A stretch of DNA of 64,000 nt from positions 124,001-188,000 of the forward strand of contig CAVTGY010000003.1 of the NCBI GenBank assembly GCA_963734395.1, given 5' to 3'. A program made the position numbers and the translations under genes. Under the pieces are notes generated by a model. The model did no database searches and was not told the DNA's origin. It was given only the letters and a program-made list of their open reading frames with translations. Shown here piece after piece: positions 25,158-33,793 of the stretch; the stretch's first letter is position 1, and every line of letters starts with the position of its first letter. The DNA comes from Bog-756 sp963734395. GTDB lineage: Bacteria; Actinomycetota; Acidimicrobiia; Acidimicrobiales; RAAP-2.

Positions 25158-26537
25158 CTACACCCGGGCCATGTTGTCGAAGCGGGCATGGTGGCCGATG
25201 AAGGCCAGCCGGGTGTGACCTGTGGGGCCGTTGCGGTGCTTGGCCACGATGATCTCCGCGGTGCCCTGGCTCTCGCTCGAGTCGGGATTGTAGAGCTCGT
25301 CCCGGTAGATGAACAGCACCACATCGGAGTCCTGTTCGATGGAGCCGGACTCCCGCAAGTCGGCGAGCATGGGCCGCTTGTCCTGGCGCATCTCGAGGCC
25401 GCGGGACAGCTGGGAGAGAGCCACCACCGGGACTTCGAGCTCGCGGGCCAGGATCTTGAGTCCCCGGCTTATCTCGGACACTTCGACCTGTCGATTCTCT
25501 GCGCCGTGTCGCCCGGTCATCAGTTGGAGGTAGTCGACCACGACCAGACCCAGGCCCTCGCGGCTCTTGAGCCGACGGGCCCGAGCCCGGATGTCCATGA
25601 CCGTGAGGTTCGGATTGTCGTCGATGAAGATGGGGGCTTCGCTCATCCGGCTGATGGCGTTGCCGATCTTCGTCCAGTCGGCCTCGAGGAGGCGGCCGGT
25701 GCGCATCCGGTTGGCGTCGACCCGCGCCTCGGAGCACAGGAGCCGCTGGGTGAGCTCGAGATGGCTCATCTCCAGCGAGAACAGCAGCACCGGCTGGTTG
25801 AGCTTGATGCCGGCGTGGGCGACCATCCCCAGGGCAAAACTGGTCTTCCCCATGGCCGGCCGGGCCCCGACCACTATGAGATTCGACGGCTGCAGCCCGG
25901 CGAGCTGCTCGTCCAGGTCGGTGTAGCCGGTGGCCAGGCCGGTGATCGACTCACCCCTGGTGAACAGCTGCTCGAGGTGGTCGAGGCTGTCGCCGAGGAG
26001 TTCCCGCAACGGGGTCATCGAGTCGACCACCCGGCGCTGGGAGACTTCGAACACCAGACTCTCGGCCCGGTCGAGCACCTCGGAGACGTCCTCGGGAAGG
26101 CTGTACCCGAGCTCGGTGATCTCCGCCGCCACCGAAACCAACCTCCGCAGCAGGGCAAGCTCCTCGACGATCCTGGCGTAGTACTCGGCGTTGCCGATCG
26201 AAGGTGTGTTGGCCTGGAGGGAGACGAACACCGAGGGATCGCCGATGGTCTCCAGCAGTCCCCGACGACGGAGCTCTTCGGTCACGGTCACCCAGTCGGC
26301 CGGCTCCCCTTGGCTGAACAGGGAGGTGACCGCCGAAAAGATGTGGCCGTGGGAAGACTTGTAGAAGTCTTCCGGCTTGCAGATCTCCATGGCCGAAGCG
26401 ATGGCGTCGCGGGACAGCAGCATGGCCCCGAGGACCGACTCCTCGGCCTCGAGATTGTGCGGGGGGACCCGGCCCACTTGGCTTCCCACCGGCGCCATGA
26501 GCCGTCGGGGTTGCTTGTCTTCCAGTGCCTGAACCAT
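25158..26537 (-). CDS. dnaB: Replicative DNA helicase DnaB
   Basis: 459 residues. N-terminal DnaB domain (PPHNLEAEESVLGAMLL, from about 27), linker, then RecA-like core with Walker A GARPAMGKTS, SLEMSHLELTQRLLCSEA, Walker B LVVVDYLQLM, and ALSQLSRGLEMRQDKRPMLADLRESGSIEQDSD. No intein is inserted, although actinobacterial DnaB often has one. ATGs at codon 1 and near codon 14 (MAPVGS) are both possible. The 274 bases up to rplI hold no gene; a 7-bp stem (26767-26797, 17-base loop) just after rplI may weaken read-through from the ribosomal operon. Confidence 0.95.
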   Translation of the reverse strand: MVQALEDKQPRRLMAPVGSQVGRVPPHNLEAEESVLGAMLLSRDAIASAMEICKPEDFYKSSHGHIFSAVTSLFSQGEPADWVTVTEELRRRGLLETIGDPSVFVSLQANTPSIGNAEYYARIVEELALLRRLVSVAAEITELGYSLPEDVSEVLDRAESLVFEVSQRRVVDSMTPLRELLGDSLDHLEQLFTRGESITGLATGYTDLDEQLAGLQPSNLIVVGARPAMGKTSFALGMVAHAGIKLNQPVLLFSLEMSHLELTQRLLCSEARVDANRMRTGRLLEADWTKIGNAISRMSEAPIFIDDNPNLTVMDIRARARRLKSREGLGLVVVDYLQLMTGRHGAENRQVEVSEISRGLKILARELEVPVVALSQLSRGLEMRQDKRPMLADLRESGSIEQDSDVVLFIYRDELYNPDSSESQGTAEIIVAKHRNGPTGHTRLAFIGHHARFDNMARV

Positions 26538-26811
26538 CGTTCCTCAACCCTCGCCGAGAAGGCCTGTGGAACGGAAGAGCCTCTTCCTGAGGAAATAGCC
26601 TTGCCCGGATGTGGACGACGGGTGGATAACACGAGGGTGACTGCGGACACCGCGTGGCATGTCGCCATCATTCCCGGGGGTTGTGACGGAGCGGTGGATG
26701 GCCGGACCGGTCATTCCGGCGGCGCTGCGCCAGGTCAGCTGGTTATGTCCGCCGGCTGTGCCCGCTGGCTGACTCGAGTCCGCTGGTTGCGTCAGCCGAC
26801 TCCCAGGACGC

Positions 26812-27258
26812 TCACCCTTCGGGCAGGACGTCCACGGTCAACTCGAACACCACGTCGCCCACCAGCTCGACCCGCACACTGTGCTGGCCGATCGTCTTGA
26901 TCGGCTCGTCGAGCATGACGTCCTTGCGTTCGATCACCGCGCCGGTCTGCTCTTCGACCCGGCGCACGATGTCCGCCGAGGACACCGATCCGAACAGGCG
27001 ATCGCCAGTTGCCCGGGCCGTCAGGGTGATGGCACTGCCGACCAGGGCGCGGGCAATGGTCTCGGATGACTCACGGTCACGGGCGTCGCGGAGGTCCCGC
27101 GACCGCCGCATCGCCGCGGCCTGGCTCTCCAGTCCGGGTGAGGCGACGATGGCCTTCCCCGCCGGCAACAGGTGGTTGCGGGCGAATCCACCGGCGACAT
27201 CGATGATGTCGCCGCGCTTGCCCACACCGTCGATGTCACTACGCAGTAGGACCTTCAT
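26812..27258 (-). CDS. rplI: 50S ribosomal protein L9
   Basis: 148 residues, normal length. MKVLLRSDIDGVGKRGDIIDVAGGFARNHLLPAGKA is the N-terminal RNA-binding domain; a long helix then leads to the C-terminal domain (RLFGSVSSADI, ending FELTVDVLPEG). The ATG at 27258 is used although the frame is open to 27300. It starts 1 base after rpsR, last of rpsF-ssb-rpsR-rplI. Confidence 0.96.
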   Translation of the reverse strand: MKVLLRSDIDGVGKRGDIIDVAGGFARNHLLPAGKAIVASPGLESQAAAMRRSRDLRDARDRESSETIARALVGSAITLTARATGDRLFGSVSSADIVRRVEEQTGAVIERKDVMLDEPIKTIGQHSVRVELVGDVVFELTVDVLPEG

Positions 27259-27259
27259 C

Positions 27260-27826
27260 TCATTCCTCGCCGGTGGATGCGTCGGCGGGCTCGACGGCAC
27301 CTTCGGGCTCGGCTGAGCCTTCGGAATCGACCGAGACCTCGGGCTCGACGGCCGCTCCCGCGTCGTCCACCTCCATGGTCTCGACGGCCAGCTCGTCAGC
27401 CGGCGGCTCGATCACTGCCTCCTCCACCACCGCTGACGAGGTCGCATCGGCCGACAGTGACCGCTCCCCTTCACGGGGCCGACGGCCGCCAGAACCGCCC
27501 TGTCCGGAATAGCCGTCACGGCCCCGGCCGCCGCGGCCCCCCGGTCGTTCGGTCGTGGTGCGCTGGGTATAGGGAAGGAGCACCAACTCGCGCGCCGTCT
27601 TGATCGCGATGGCCACGTCGCGTTGGTGCTGGGTGCAGTTTCCCGATACCCGGCGTGCACGGATCTTGCCGCGATCACTCATGTACTTGCGGAGCAGGGC
27701 CACATCCTTGTAATCGACCCACTCCACCCGGTCCTTGCACAGCGCGCACGGCTTCTTCTTGATCCGCCGCCCAGTGTCCTTGGGCGAACGCCGGGTTGTG
27801 CCTCCACGATCGTTGTTGCGTGCCAT
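27260..27826 (-). CDS. rpsR: 30S ribosomal protein S18 with a long C-terminal tail
   Basis: 188 residues, about twice the usual length. Residues 1-93 are a normal S18 of the Cys-containing type (KKKPCALC, YKDVALLRKYMSDRGKI, GNCTQHQRDVAIAIKTARELVLLPYT). From 94 on there is a Gly/Arg-rich stretch (RPGGRGGRGRDGYSGQGGSGG) and then about 65 residues rich in Glu, Asp, Ala and Val. The tail is in frame, high in G+C at third positions, and ends right at rplI, so it is not an obvious frameshift product. S6 partner and ssb lie upstream. Confidence 0.93.
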   Translation of the reverse strand: MARNNDRGGTTRRSPKDTGRRIKKKPCALCKDRVEWVDYKDVALLRKYMSDRGKIRARRVSGNCTQHQRDVAIAIKTARELVLLPYTQRTTTERPGGRGGRGRDGYSGQGGSGGRRPREGERSLSADATSSAVVEEAVIEPPADELAVETMEVDDAGAAVEPEVSVDSEGSAEPEGAVEPADASTGEE

Positions 27827-27828
27827 GG

Positions 27829-28317
27829 CTAGAAGGGCTCCTCGCTGTATCCGTATCCCGGGGCGTCACCGGACCCACCGCCGCCCCCACTCGATGATCC
27901 GCCACCGGACGGCGCGGGGCCGGCGGGGCCCTGCCCGCCGTCGCTCGGGCCGCGTCGCTCGTTCTTGGTCACCTGGGCGGTGGCCCACCGGATACTGGGG
28001 CCGATCTCGTCGGCCACCACCTCGACCTTGGACCTCTTGTCACCGTCGGGGGTTTCCCAGCTGCGCTGCTCCAGCCGACCGGTGACGATCACCCGGGCGC
28101 CACGGCTGAGGCTCTCGGCCGCATTCTCGGCCATCTCCCGCCAGCACACCACGTCGAAGAACGAGGTGACCTCCTCCCAGTCCTGGGTCTGGCGATTCTG
28201 CCACCGTCGATTGACCGCCAGCCCGAAACTCGAGGTGGCCTGGCCGGTGTTGGTGAACCGGAGCTCGGGGTCGCGGGTGATGTTGCCCACCAGCGTCACG
28301 TTGTTGCCATTGGCCAT
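27829..28317 (-). CDS. ssb: Single-stranded DNA-binding protein
   Basis: 162 residues. OB fold (NNVTLVGNITRDPELRFTNTGQATSSFGLAVNRRWQ, VVCWREMAENAAESLSRGARVIVTGRLEQRSWE), then a Gly/Ser/Pro-rich linker from about 115 and the acidic tip GYSEEPF, a variant of the DDIPF-like peptide that binds partner proteins. Located between rpsF and rpsR as in most bacteria. Confidence 0.95.
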   Translation of the reverse strand: MANGNNVTLVGNITRDPELRFTNTGQATSSFGLAVNRRWQNRQTQDWEEVTSFFDVVCWREMAENAAESLSRGARVIVTGRLEQRSWETPDGDKRSKVEVVADEIGPSIRWATAQVTKNERRGPSDGGQGPAGPAPSGGGSSSGGGGGSGDAPGYGYSEEPF

Positions 28318-28320
28318 GAT

Positions 28321-28659
28321 TCAGTCCTCCCTGCTACTCGAGGCGGCAGCCGCAGCCCGCCGTCCTGCCACCTTGTCCGGGAGCCTCATCACCTTGTGAC
28401 GGAGCACCTCGTCGGCCAGCACCAACACCCGCTCCATGTCGGCCACAGCGGCCGGCTCGGAGGTGAGTTCGATGATCACGTAGTAGCCCTCGCGCTTGTG
28501 CTGGACCTCGTAGGCGAACGTCCGCCGGCCCCAGCGTTCGACCCGGCCGGGGTTTCCGCCCTTGGCCTTCAGGGCGTCGAGCGCCCGGTCGAGGACTCCG
28601 TTCACCGCGGCCTCATCGGCACCGGTGTCGAAGATGACCATTGCTTCGTATGGCCGCAT
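28321..28659 (-). CDS. rpsF: 30S ribosomal protein S6
   Basis: 112 residues, starting MRPYEAMVIFDTGADEAAVNGVLDR, with WGRRTFAYEVQHKREGYYVIIEL typical of S6, which binds S18 on the 30S platform. A strong ribosome site (GAGGGAGGTGAG) precedes the ATG. A hairpin candidate in the leader (GGGGC/GCCCC, 28684-28706) might be the S6:S18 autoregulatory element, but its pattern is not clear enough to assert. Confidence 0.95.
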   Translation of the reverse strand: MRPYEAMVIFDTGADEAAVNGVLDRALDALKAKGGNPGRVERWGRRTFAYEVQHKREGYYVIIELTSEPAAVADMERVLVLADEVLRHKVMRLPDKVAGRRAAAAASSSRED

Positions 28660-28811
28660 GAGCGGCTCACCTCCCTCTGGATCGGGGCACGCAGCGCCCG
28701 AGCCCCACGTTGGGGGCAGGTCGGAACTGGAAGGTCACCACCGGGCGACCTGGACAACCGGGGCAGCTTACCGGCAAACCGGCCGGGTCCAGGACCGGCC
28801 GCACCGGCGGC

Positions 28812-29627
28812 TCAGTGGTAGACCTCGGCGTCGGCGGGGAAGGCTCCCGAGCGCACGTCGGCAGCGTAGGCCGCCACCGCCCTCGTCGCCTCGGCTCCGA
28901 GATCGGCGTAGCGGCGCACGAATTTGGGCACCTTCGGATTGAGCCCGACCACATCGTGGAAGACCAGGACCTGTCCGTCACAGGCCGGGCCGGCCCCGAT
29001 CCCGATGGTGGGCACCTCCAGGGCTTCGGTGACCGCCGCCCCCACCTTTTCGGGGACGCCTTCGACGACCACGGCGAAGCAGCCGGCGGCGGCGATGGCC
29101 TCGGCCTCTCGCACCAGGGTTTCGGCGGCGGCCTCGTTGCGCCCCTGGACCCGGTAGCCGCCCATGGCGTTGACCGACTGCGGGGTGAGCCCGATATGCC
29201 CCATCACCGGGATTTCGGCGGCCACCAGCGCCTCGATCATCGGGGCCCGGTTGGCTCCCCCCTCCAGCTTGACCGCCTGTCCACCGGCCCGGATCAGCAT
29301 CGCCCCGTTGCGAACGGTGTCCACCGGATCGAGGTGGTAACTCATCCACGGCAGGTCGGCCACGATCAGAGGCTTGGGTTCGGCCCGGGCCACCGCCGCG
29401 GTATGGCGGGCCATGTCGTCCATGGTCACCTGGAGGGTGTCCCGATAGCCGAGCACGTTGTTGGCGAGCGAGTCGCCGACCAAAATGAGGTCCACCCCGG
29501 CGGCGTCGGCGATCCGGGCCCCCGGGGCGTCGTAGGCGGTGACCATCACCAGGGGTGGGTGACCGTCCCGCCGTTTGGCGGCGCGAACCGCTGGGACAGT
29601 GAACGGCACCGGCCGGGGGTCGGGCAT
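28812..29627 (-). CDS. panB: 3-methyl-2-oxobutanoate hydroxymethyltransferase
   Basis: 271 residues. First committed enzyme of pantothenate synthesis, adding a hydroxymethyl group from methylene-tetrahydrofolate. Family signatures: MVTAYDAPGARIADAAGVDLILVGDSLANNVLGY (metal ligands Asp), DLPWMSY, GAMLIRAGGQAVKLEGG, GHIGLTPQSVNAMGGYRVQGR and TIGIGAGPACDGQVLVFHD. No panC or panD is beside it. Divergent from the SDR at 29821, with a 193-base gap. Confidence 0.95.
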   Translation of the reverse strand: MPDPRPVPFTVPAVRAAKRRDGHPPLVMVTAYDAPGARIADAAGVDLILVGDSLANNVLGYRDTLQVTMDDMARHTAAVARAEPKPLIVADLPWMSYHLDPVDTVRNGAMLIRAGGQAVKLEGGANRAPMIEALVAAEIPVMGHIGLTPQSVNAMGGYRVQGRNEAAAETLVREAEAIAAAGCFAVVVEGVPEKVGAAVTEALEVPTIGIGAGPACDGQVLVFHDVVGLNPKVPKFVRRYADLGAEATRAVAAYAADVRSGAFPADAEVYH

Positions 29628-29820
29628 GAGATCCTCCTATCGACCGTCCAGCGCCCGAAGGCTGCCGGCGGCATGGACAGCGGCACCTGTCCACCACGGT
29701 GTGCTGCGTGACTGCCCCTCCATCGTAGCGGCCGGACGACACCTGCGGGGTGGCCGGCGCCGCCCGGCCCGAGAGGTGTCACCGGCCCCGGACATCGGCG
29801 ACACGCCCTACAGTCTGGCG

Positions 29821-30576
29821 ATGCCACTGCAACGTTTCGAGGGGCGCGGCGCGCTGGTCACCGGCGCGGCGTCGGGCATCGGGCGGGCCACCGCACTCCG
29901 GCTGAGCGCCGAAGGCGCCACCGTGGTAGCCGTCGATGTCAATCCCAACCTGTTGGCCACGCTGTCGGCGGAGGCGGAGGCGACGGGTCACTCGTTGTCC
30001 ACGCTGGAGGCCGACGTGGGATCGGAGGCGGGGGTCGACATCCTGGTCGCCGAAGCGTTGGATCGGCTGGGCACCCTCGACGTGGTGGTCAACGTGGCCG
30101 GCGTGCTCTCGTTCTCACACACCCACGAGGAGACCCTGGAGGAATGGAGCCGGTTGATCACCATCAACCTCACCGGCACGTTCCTGGTCTGCCGCCGGGC
30201 CCTGCCCCACCTGGTGTCCAGCCGCGGAACGATCGTCAACCTGGCCTCGACGGCCGCCCACGCCGGACAACCGTGGGCCGCGGCCTATGCCGCGTCCAAG
30301 GGGGGCGTGCTCGCCTTCACCCGCGCCCTGGCCGTCGAGTACGCCGCCACCGGTGTCCGGGCCAACACCATCAGTCCCGGCGCCATCGACACGCCCATCA
30401 CCCAGGCCTTTCACCTGCCCGAGGGGGCCGACATCAAGCTCCTCGACCGGGTGACCCCGATCGGAGGCTTCGGCACGCCCGAGGGGATCGCGGCAGCCAT
30501 CGCCTACGTGGCATCCGACGAGGCCTCCCACATGAACGGGGCCGACATCCTCATCGACGGCGGCACCCGGGCCTGA
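29821..30576 (+). CDS. SDR family oxidoreductase
   Basis: 251 residues. TGAASGIG cofactor loop, NVAGV, catalytic Ser in NLASTAAH, Tyr/Lys in YAASKGG, and SPGAIDTPITQAF. The ATG at 29821 follows no clear ribosome site; upstream open frame lacks SDR sequence. Classical NAD(P)-dependent dehydrogenase of unknown substrate, related to 3-oxoacyl reductases. Monocistronic. Confidence 0.85.
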   Translation: MPLQRFEGRGALVTGAASGIGRATALRLSAEGATVVAVDVNPNLLATLSAEAEATGHSLSTLEADVGSEAGVDILVAEALDRLGTLDVVVNVAGVLSFSHTHEETLEEWSRLITINLTGTFLVCRRALPHLVSSRGTIVNLASTAAHAGQPWAAAYAASKGGVLAFTRALAVEYAATGVRANTISPGAIDTPITQAFHLPEGADIKLLDRVTPIGGFGTPEGIAAAIAYVASDEASHMNGADILIDGGTRA

Positions 30577-30591
30577 GCCGGGCGCCCGCCG

Positions 30592-30612
30592 GCCGCCGGC
30601 CTTGCCGGCGGC
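30592..30612. terminator. Bidirectional hairpin between convergent genes
   Basis: GCCGCCGGC (30592-30600) and GCCGGCGGC (30604-30612) form a perfect 9-bp stem with a CTT loop, 15 bases after the SDR stop and directly at the stop of the convergent NTF2-like gene. No T tract, as is common in high-G+C actinobacteria. Confidence 0.6.
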
Positions 30613-31107
30613 TCAGCCCAACTTCGACCGCCCGTTGGTGGCCCACCAGTCGGCGGTCAGCTTGAGACCGGCGATGGAGGAACGGGGCATCAGTTCCTCA
30701 TAGGTGCGCCGGTACCCGGTGTGGGCAATGAGCCACGAGCCGTCGATCTTGACGTAGCGGTCCTCGTAGAACGCCGCCCCCTGCACATTGATCCCCAGAT
30801 CGGTGAGGATCACCACGTCCTCGAGGGCCCAGACGCCGGTGGCCGCGGTCGGGCTGATCAAGTCGATCTCGGGATGGTGGCAGCGGTGGCTGCTCAGCAT
30901 GGTGGTGGCGCCCATCGAGTCGCGGAGGAACTCCATGATGGCGTCTCGCCCGCTGAACTCGTAAAGCCCGCCGCCGTACCGGGCGGTGGCCTCGGGGGTG
31001 AAACAGGATTCGATCTCGTCCCACAGCTTCTGGTCGAGGCACCGGAGGTAGCGGTACTTCAACCTTTTGATCAGCTCGATCTCGACCAGGTCGTCCGGTT
31101 TCATCAT
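30613..31107 (-). CDS. SnoaL/NTF2-like domain protein
   Basis: 164 residues of the cone-shaped NTF2-like fold: IELIKRLKYRYLRCLDQKLWDEIESCF, a central AATGVWALEDVV strand and YVKIDGSWLIAHTGYRRTYEEL. Relatives are small isomerases, dehydratases or hydrolases for polycyclic or steroid-like substrates. Two adjacent ATGs open the frame. Third gene of a minus-strand group with a dehydrogenase and an SDR, so probably part of one catabolic route. Confidence 0.75.
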   Translation of the reverse strand: MMKPDDLVEIELIKRLKYRYLRCLDQKLWDEIESCFTPEATARYGGGLYEFSGRDAIMEFLRDSMGATTMLSSHRCHHPEIDLISPTAATGVWALEDVVILTDLGINVQGAAFYEDRYVKIDGSWLIAHTGYRRTYEELMPRSSIAGLKLTADWWATNGRSKLG

Positions 31108-31176
31108 CTCCCTTTCACGGGTGGCATCCGACCGACGGTGGCATCGACCCGGTTCCGCCGGAGGCCGAGCGGTGGA

Positions 31177-32262
31177 TCATCGGATCGTACCCACCCCGGG
31201 GATGAGCGGCAGATCGAGAGCGGTCACCCATCCGGGAGCCAGACCGTTCACCGCGGGGACCGCGTTGAGGGCCCGGAGCCCGGTGGCCAGGCAGCCCGCG
31301 GCGGCCGCGTCCCGGCCGCTCCCGTCGGTGAAGCGGAAGGCGGTCTCCTGGGTGATGGAGGGTGACCCATCGATCTCCACCCGGTACACGTCATCCTGGT
31401 TGCCCCGTGGCCACTCCGGGGCGGCGGCGGCACCGACCCGGTTGACGTGCTCGAGACAGATACGGGGCTCGCCCCGATGGATGCCGTTGATGGTGAATCG
31501 GATGGCCGCGACCTCGCCCGGGTTGATCACGCCCTTGGCTGTGGTCACCGGTTGGTCGGTCACCCATTTCTCCCAGGTGGTGGTGATGGCGTCGAGCTCG
31601 ACGCCGACGGCATGGGCCATCATCGGCACGGTGGCGCCCCACGACATGACCAGGATGTCGGTGTGCTCGAGGAGCGGGACGAATTCGGCCGGCCGCCCGA
31701 TCCCCATTTCGTCCTCGTAGTCGCCTTCGTAGTTGATGTAATCGAGTATCTCCAGGGCCCGAACCTGGCGCACCTCGGAGCACAGTCCCATCAAGGTCAT
31801 CGGGAAGAGATCGTTGGCGAATCCGGGGTCGATGCCGGTGGTGAAACAGGAGGCGCCACCGGCCCGGCAGGCCTCGGCGACCGGCTCGATCCATGCCGGC
31901 GGGTTGAGGGTCATGGCCGGGAACACCCACGGCGTCATCGCCGTCGAGCACACGTCGATGCCGGCCCGGAGAAATGCTCCGATGTCCCGGATGTTGTCGT
32001 CGGCGTGGGCGGCCGTCGGTCCATAGTGCACCAGGGCGTCGGGCACCAGTGCGGTGAGTGCCCCGACATCATCGGTGGCGACCAAACCCACCGGGTCGAT
32101 CCCGCAGATCTCGCCGACGTCGCGGCCGACCTTGGCGGGATTCTGCACACCGACGCCGACCAGCTCGAATGCGGGATGCCGGAGGATCTCGGGGATCACC
32201 ATCCTCCCCACGAAGCCCGTGCCCCACACCACCACCCGCTTCTTGCCGCCGGAGCCGGTCAT
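31177..32262 (-). CDS. NAD(P)-dependent amine dehydrogenase-like reductase
   Basis: 361 residues. Rossmann motif VVVWGTGFVGRMVIPEIL at the N terminus, then a dihydrodipicolinate-reductase-like C-terminal domain (SCFTTGIDPGFANDLFPM, EILDYINYEGDYEDEMG). It matches the actinobacterial family related to 2,4-diaminopentanoate dehydrogenase; the actual substrate is unknown. Starts inside the stop of the upstream SDR (ATGA), so translation is coupled. Confidence 0.75.
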   Translation of the reverse strand: MTGSGGKKRVVVWGTGFVGRMVIPEILRHPAFELVGVGVQNPAKVGRDVGEICGIDPVGLVATDDVGALTALVPDALVHYGPTAAHADDNIRDIGAFLRAGIDVCSTAMTPWVFPAMTLNPPAWIEPVAEACRAGGASCFTTGIDPGFANDLFPMTLMGLCSEVRQVRALEILDYINYEGDYEDEMGIGRPAEFVPLLEHTDILVMSWGATVPMMAHAVGVELDAITTTWEKWVTDQPVTTAKGVINPGEVAAIRFTINGIHRGEPRICLEHVNRVGAAAAPEWPRGNQDDVYRVEIDGSPSITQETAFRFTDGSGRDAAAAGCLATGLRALNAVPAVNGLAPGWVTALDLPLIPGVGTIR

Positions 32263-33038
32263 CGCGACATCTCCCCCGAGTTGACCAGGAGGTACTGGCC
32301 GGTGACCGCCTTGGCGTGATCCGAGGCGAAGAAGGCGGCCACGTCGGCCACCTCGCCGTCCTCGGTCATCCGGCGGAGCGGGAATTCACCCACCATCTCC
32401 TCGAGGACCTCTTCTTTGGTGCGTCCCTGGCTGTTGGCGGTGCCGGTCACGTACATCTCGACGTTGGGGCCCCACATCCACGACGGGACGACCATGTTGC
32501 AGCGGATGTTGTCCGGCCCGAGCTCCTCGACCAGGTAGTACATCGCTGACAGCAGCGCGGCCTTGGATGCCGCGTAGCCACTCTGGGGTAGGGCGGGCTG
32601 GAACATCGACTGGGAGCCGATGAGCACCACCGAACCACCCCCGCCGGCCTTCATCGCCGCGGCCACCGGACGGATGACGGTGAGGGCGCCGATCACGTTG
32701 GTCTCGAACGCCTTGCGCCATGCGTCGAACCGGAGATCGTAGAGGCCTCCCCACACGTTCTCATAAGCCGCCACCTGGATGAGGGCGTCCACCGAACCGA
32801 AGCGGCCCTGGGCCGACTCGACCAGGGCGGCGCACGAATCCGGATCGGTGATGTCGGTCACCTGGGTGGCCACACGTCGCCCGGTCGGATCCAGTTCGCC
32901 GGCGATGGCGGTGAGTGTCTCTTGGGTACGGGCTGCCAGCACCACGTTGGCCCCGTCGCGCAGTGCGCTGACGGCACACTCGCGGCCGAGTCCGTTCCCC
33001 ACGCCGGTCACCAGTACGGACTTGCCCTCGAGGATCAT
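32259..33038 (-). CDS. SDR family oxidoreductase
   Basis: 259 residues. VTGVGNGLGRE is a slightly unusual cofactor loop (N and L in place of S and I), with the catalytic Ser in VVLIGSQSMF and YAASKAA for Tyr/Lys. The N-A-A-G position reads IQVAAYE, so the usual Asn-Ala-Gly is altered. First gene of the three-gene minus-strand group 33038-30613. Confidence 0.8.
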   Translation of the reverse strand: MILEGKSVLVTGVGNGLGRECAVSALRDGANVVLAARTQETLTAIAGELDPTGRRVATQVTDITDPDSCAALVESAQGRFGSVDALIQVAAYENVWGGLYDLRFDAWRKAFETNVIGALTVIRPVAAAMKAGGGGSVVLIGSQSMFQPALPQSGYAASKAALLSAMYYLVEELGPDNIRCNMVVPSWMWGPNVEMYVTGTANSQGRTKEEVLEEMVGEFPLRRMTEDGEVADVAAFFASDHAKAVTGQYLLVNSGEMSR

Positions 33039-33121
33039 CCCCCACTTCTAGACCATCCAGTGAGGGCGTGCCTCTCGGCCGCCGCATCCGGCCGCCGCGG
33101 TCGGTCCCCTGTTGCCGGCTG

Positions 33122-33565
33122 CTACAGACTTGCCCGACCGGTCAGGGGCTTGCGAGTCGTTGCCTCGACCCCGGCACCAGCCGGGTACATACGGGTCAGG
33201 TGGTTCCACGAGCAGTCCGTGCACACCTCGATCACGTAGCAGACCACCGGCTCCTTGCGACGCCAGTAGCGGCTGAGCTCGGTCTGGGATGCCACGCACC
33301 GGCCACCCGGGGGCAGTCGGGAGCCGAAGACGAAGGTGACCTCGACCAAGTCGGCGACCTCGCAGATCGGGCACTCCTGGCCCGCGTGCCGGCCGAGGTT
33401 GCAGGCCACTCGGAGCAGCTCCGGGTGGGCGTCACAGACATCAGCCCTCGAGAGACGGCCCTTCTGGTATTCGCGGACCACCGCATTGCGGGCCAGCAAG
33501 TACTCGACACGGCCCCCGGTCGGGGATGTCTTCACGCCCTCGAGCGGTCCTGGTCGGAAGCTCAC
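33122..33565 (-). CDS. DUF5318 zinc-ribbon protein
   Basis: 147 residues. Two Cys pairs, CPIC and CTDC, about 57 residues apart, form a zinc-ribbon pattern; VEYLLARNAVVREYQKGRLSRADVCDAHPEL precedes it. This matches DUF5318, found beside PadR and ino1 in mycobacteria (the Rv0046c-Rv0049 neighbourhood), the same context as here. Function unknown. Divergent from the PadR gene. Confidence 0.75.
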   Translation of the reverse strand: MSFRPGPLEGVKTSPTGGRVEYLLARNAVVREYQKGRLSRADVCDAHPELLRVACNLGRHAGQECPICEVADLVEVTFVFGSRLPPGGRCVASQTELSRYWRRKEPVVCYVIEVCTDCSWNHLTRMYPAGAGVEATTRKPLTGRASL

Positions 33566-33675
33566 ACCCGCCAGGGTAATCCCGTCCGGACCGGTTGGAC
33601 ACCCTTGTGGCGATACCCGATCGAAACCACCGGGTGGTCGAGAACATCCGGCGGAACCCCGCTATGTATTGCATT

Positions 33676-33696
33676 GATATATCGATCTGATATATC
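33676..33696. promoter_or_regulatory. Probable PadR operator
   Basis: Two identical 8-base palindromes, GATATATC, at 33676-33683 and 33689-33696, 13 bases apart start to start, in an A+T island about 100 bases before the PadR gene and 110 bases before DUF5318 on the other strand. PadR proteins bind short dyads and usually repress their own operon. Confidence 0.5.
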
Positions 33697-33793
33697 GTCT
33701 GGACATGCAGTGGTCGGCCGTACGCCATCGTGCCCCTCTCGGGCGCCCCGTCGGTGGGGGTGGCTGCCCTCGATGCGGCCACGGTGACCGGTG

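Noticed and set aside
25158..26537. Intein in DnaB
   Set aside because: Actinobacterial dnaB often carries one, but the helicase motifs here are contiguous and the length is normal.
28684..28706. S6:S18 leader motif before rpsF
   Set aside because: A GGGGC/GCCCC stem is present, but the diagnostic unpaired CCG geometry is not clear, so it is not annotated.
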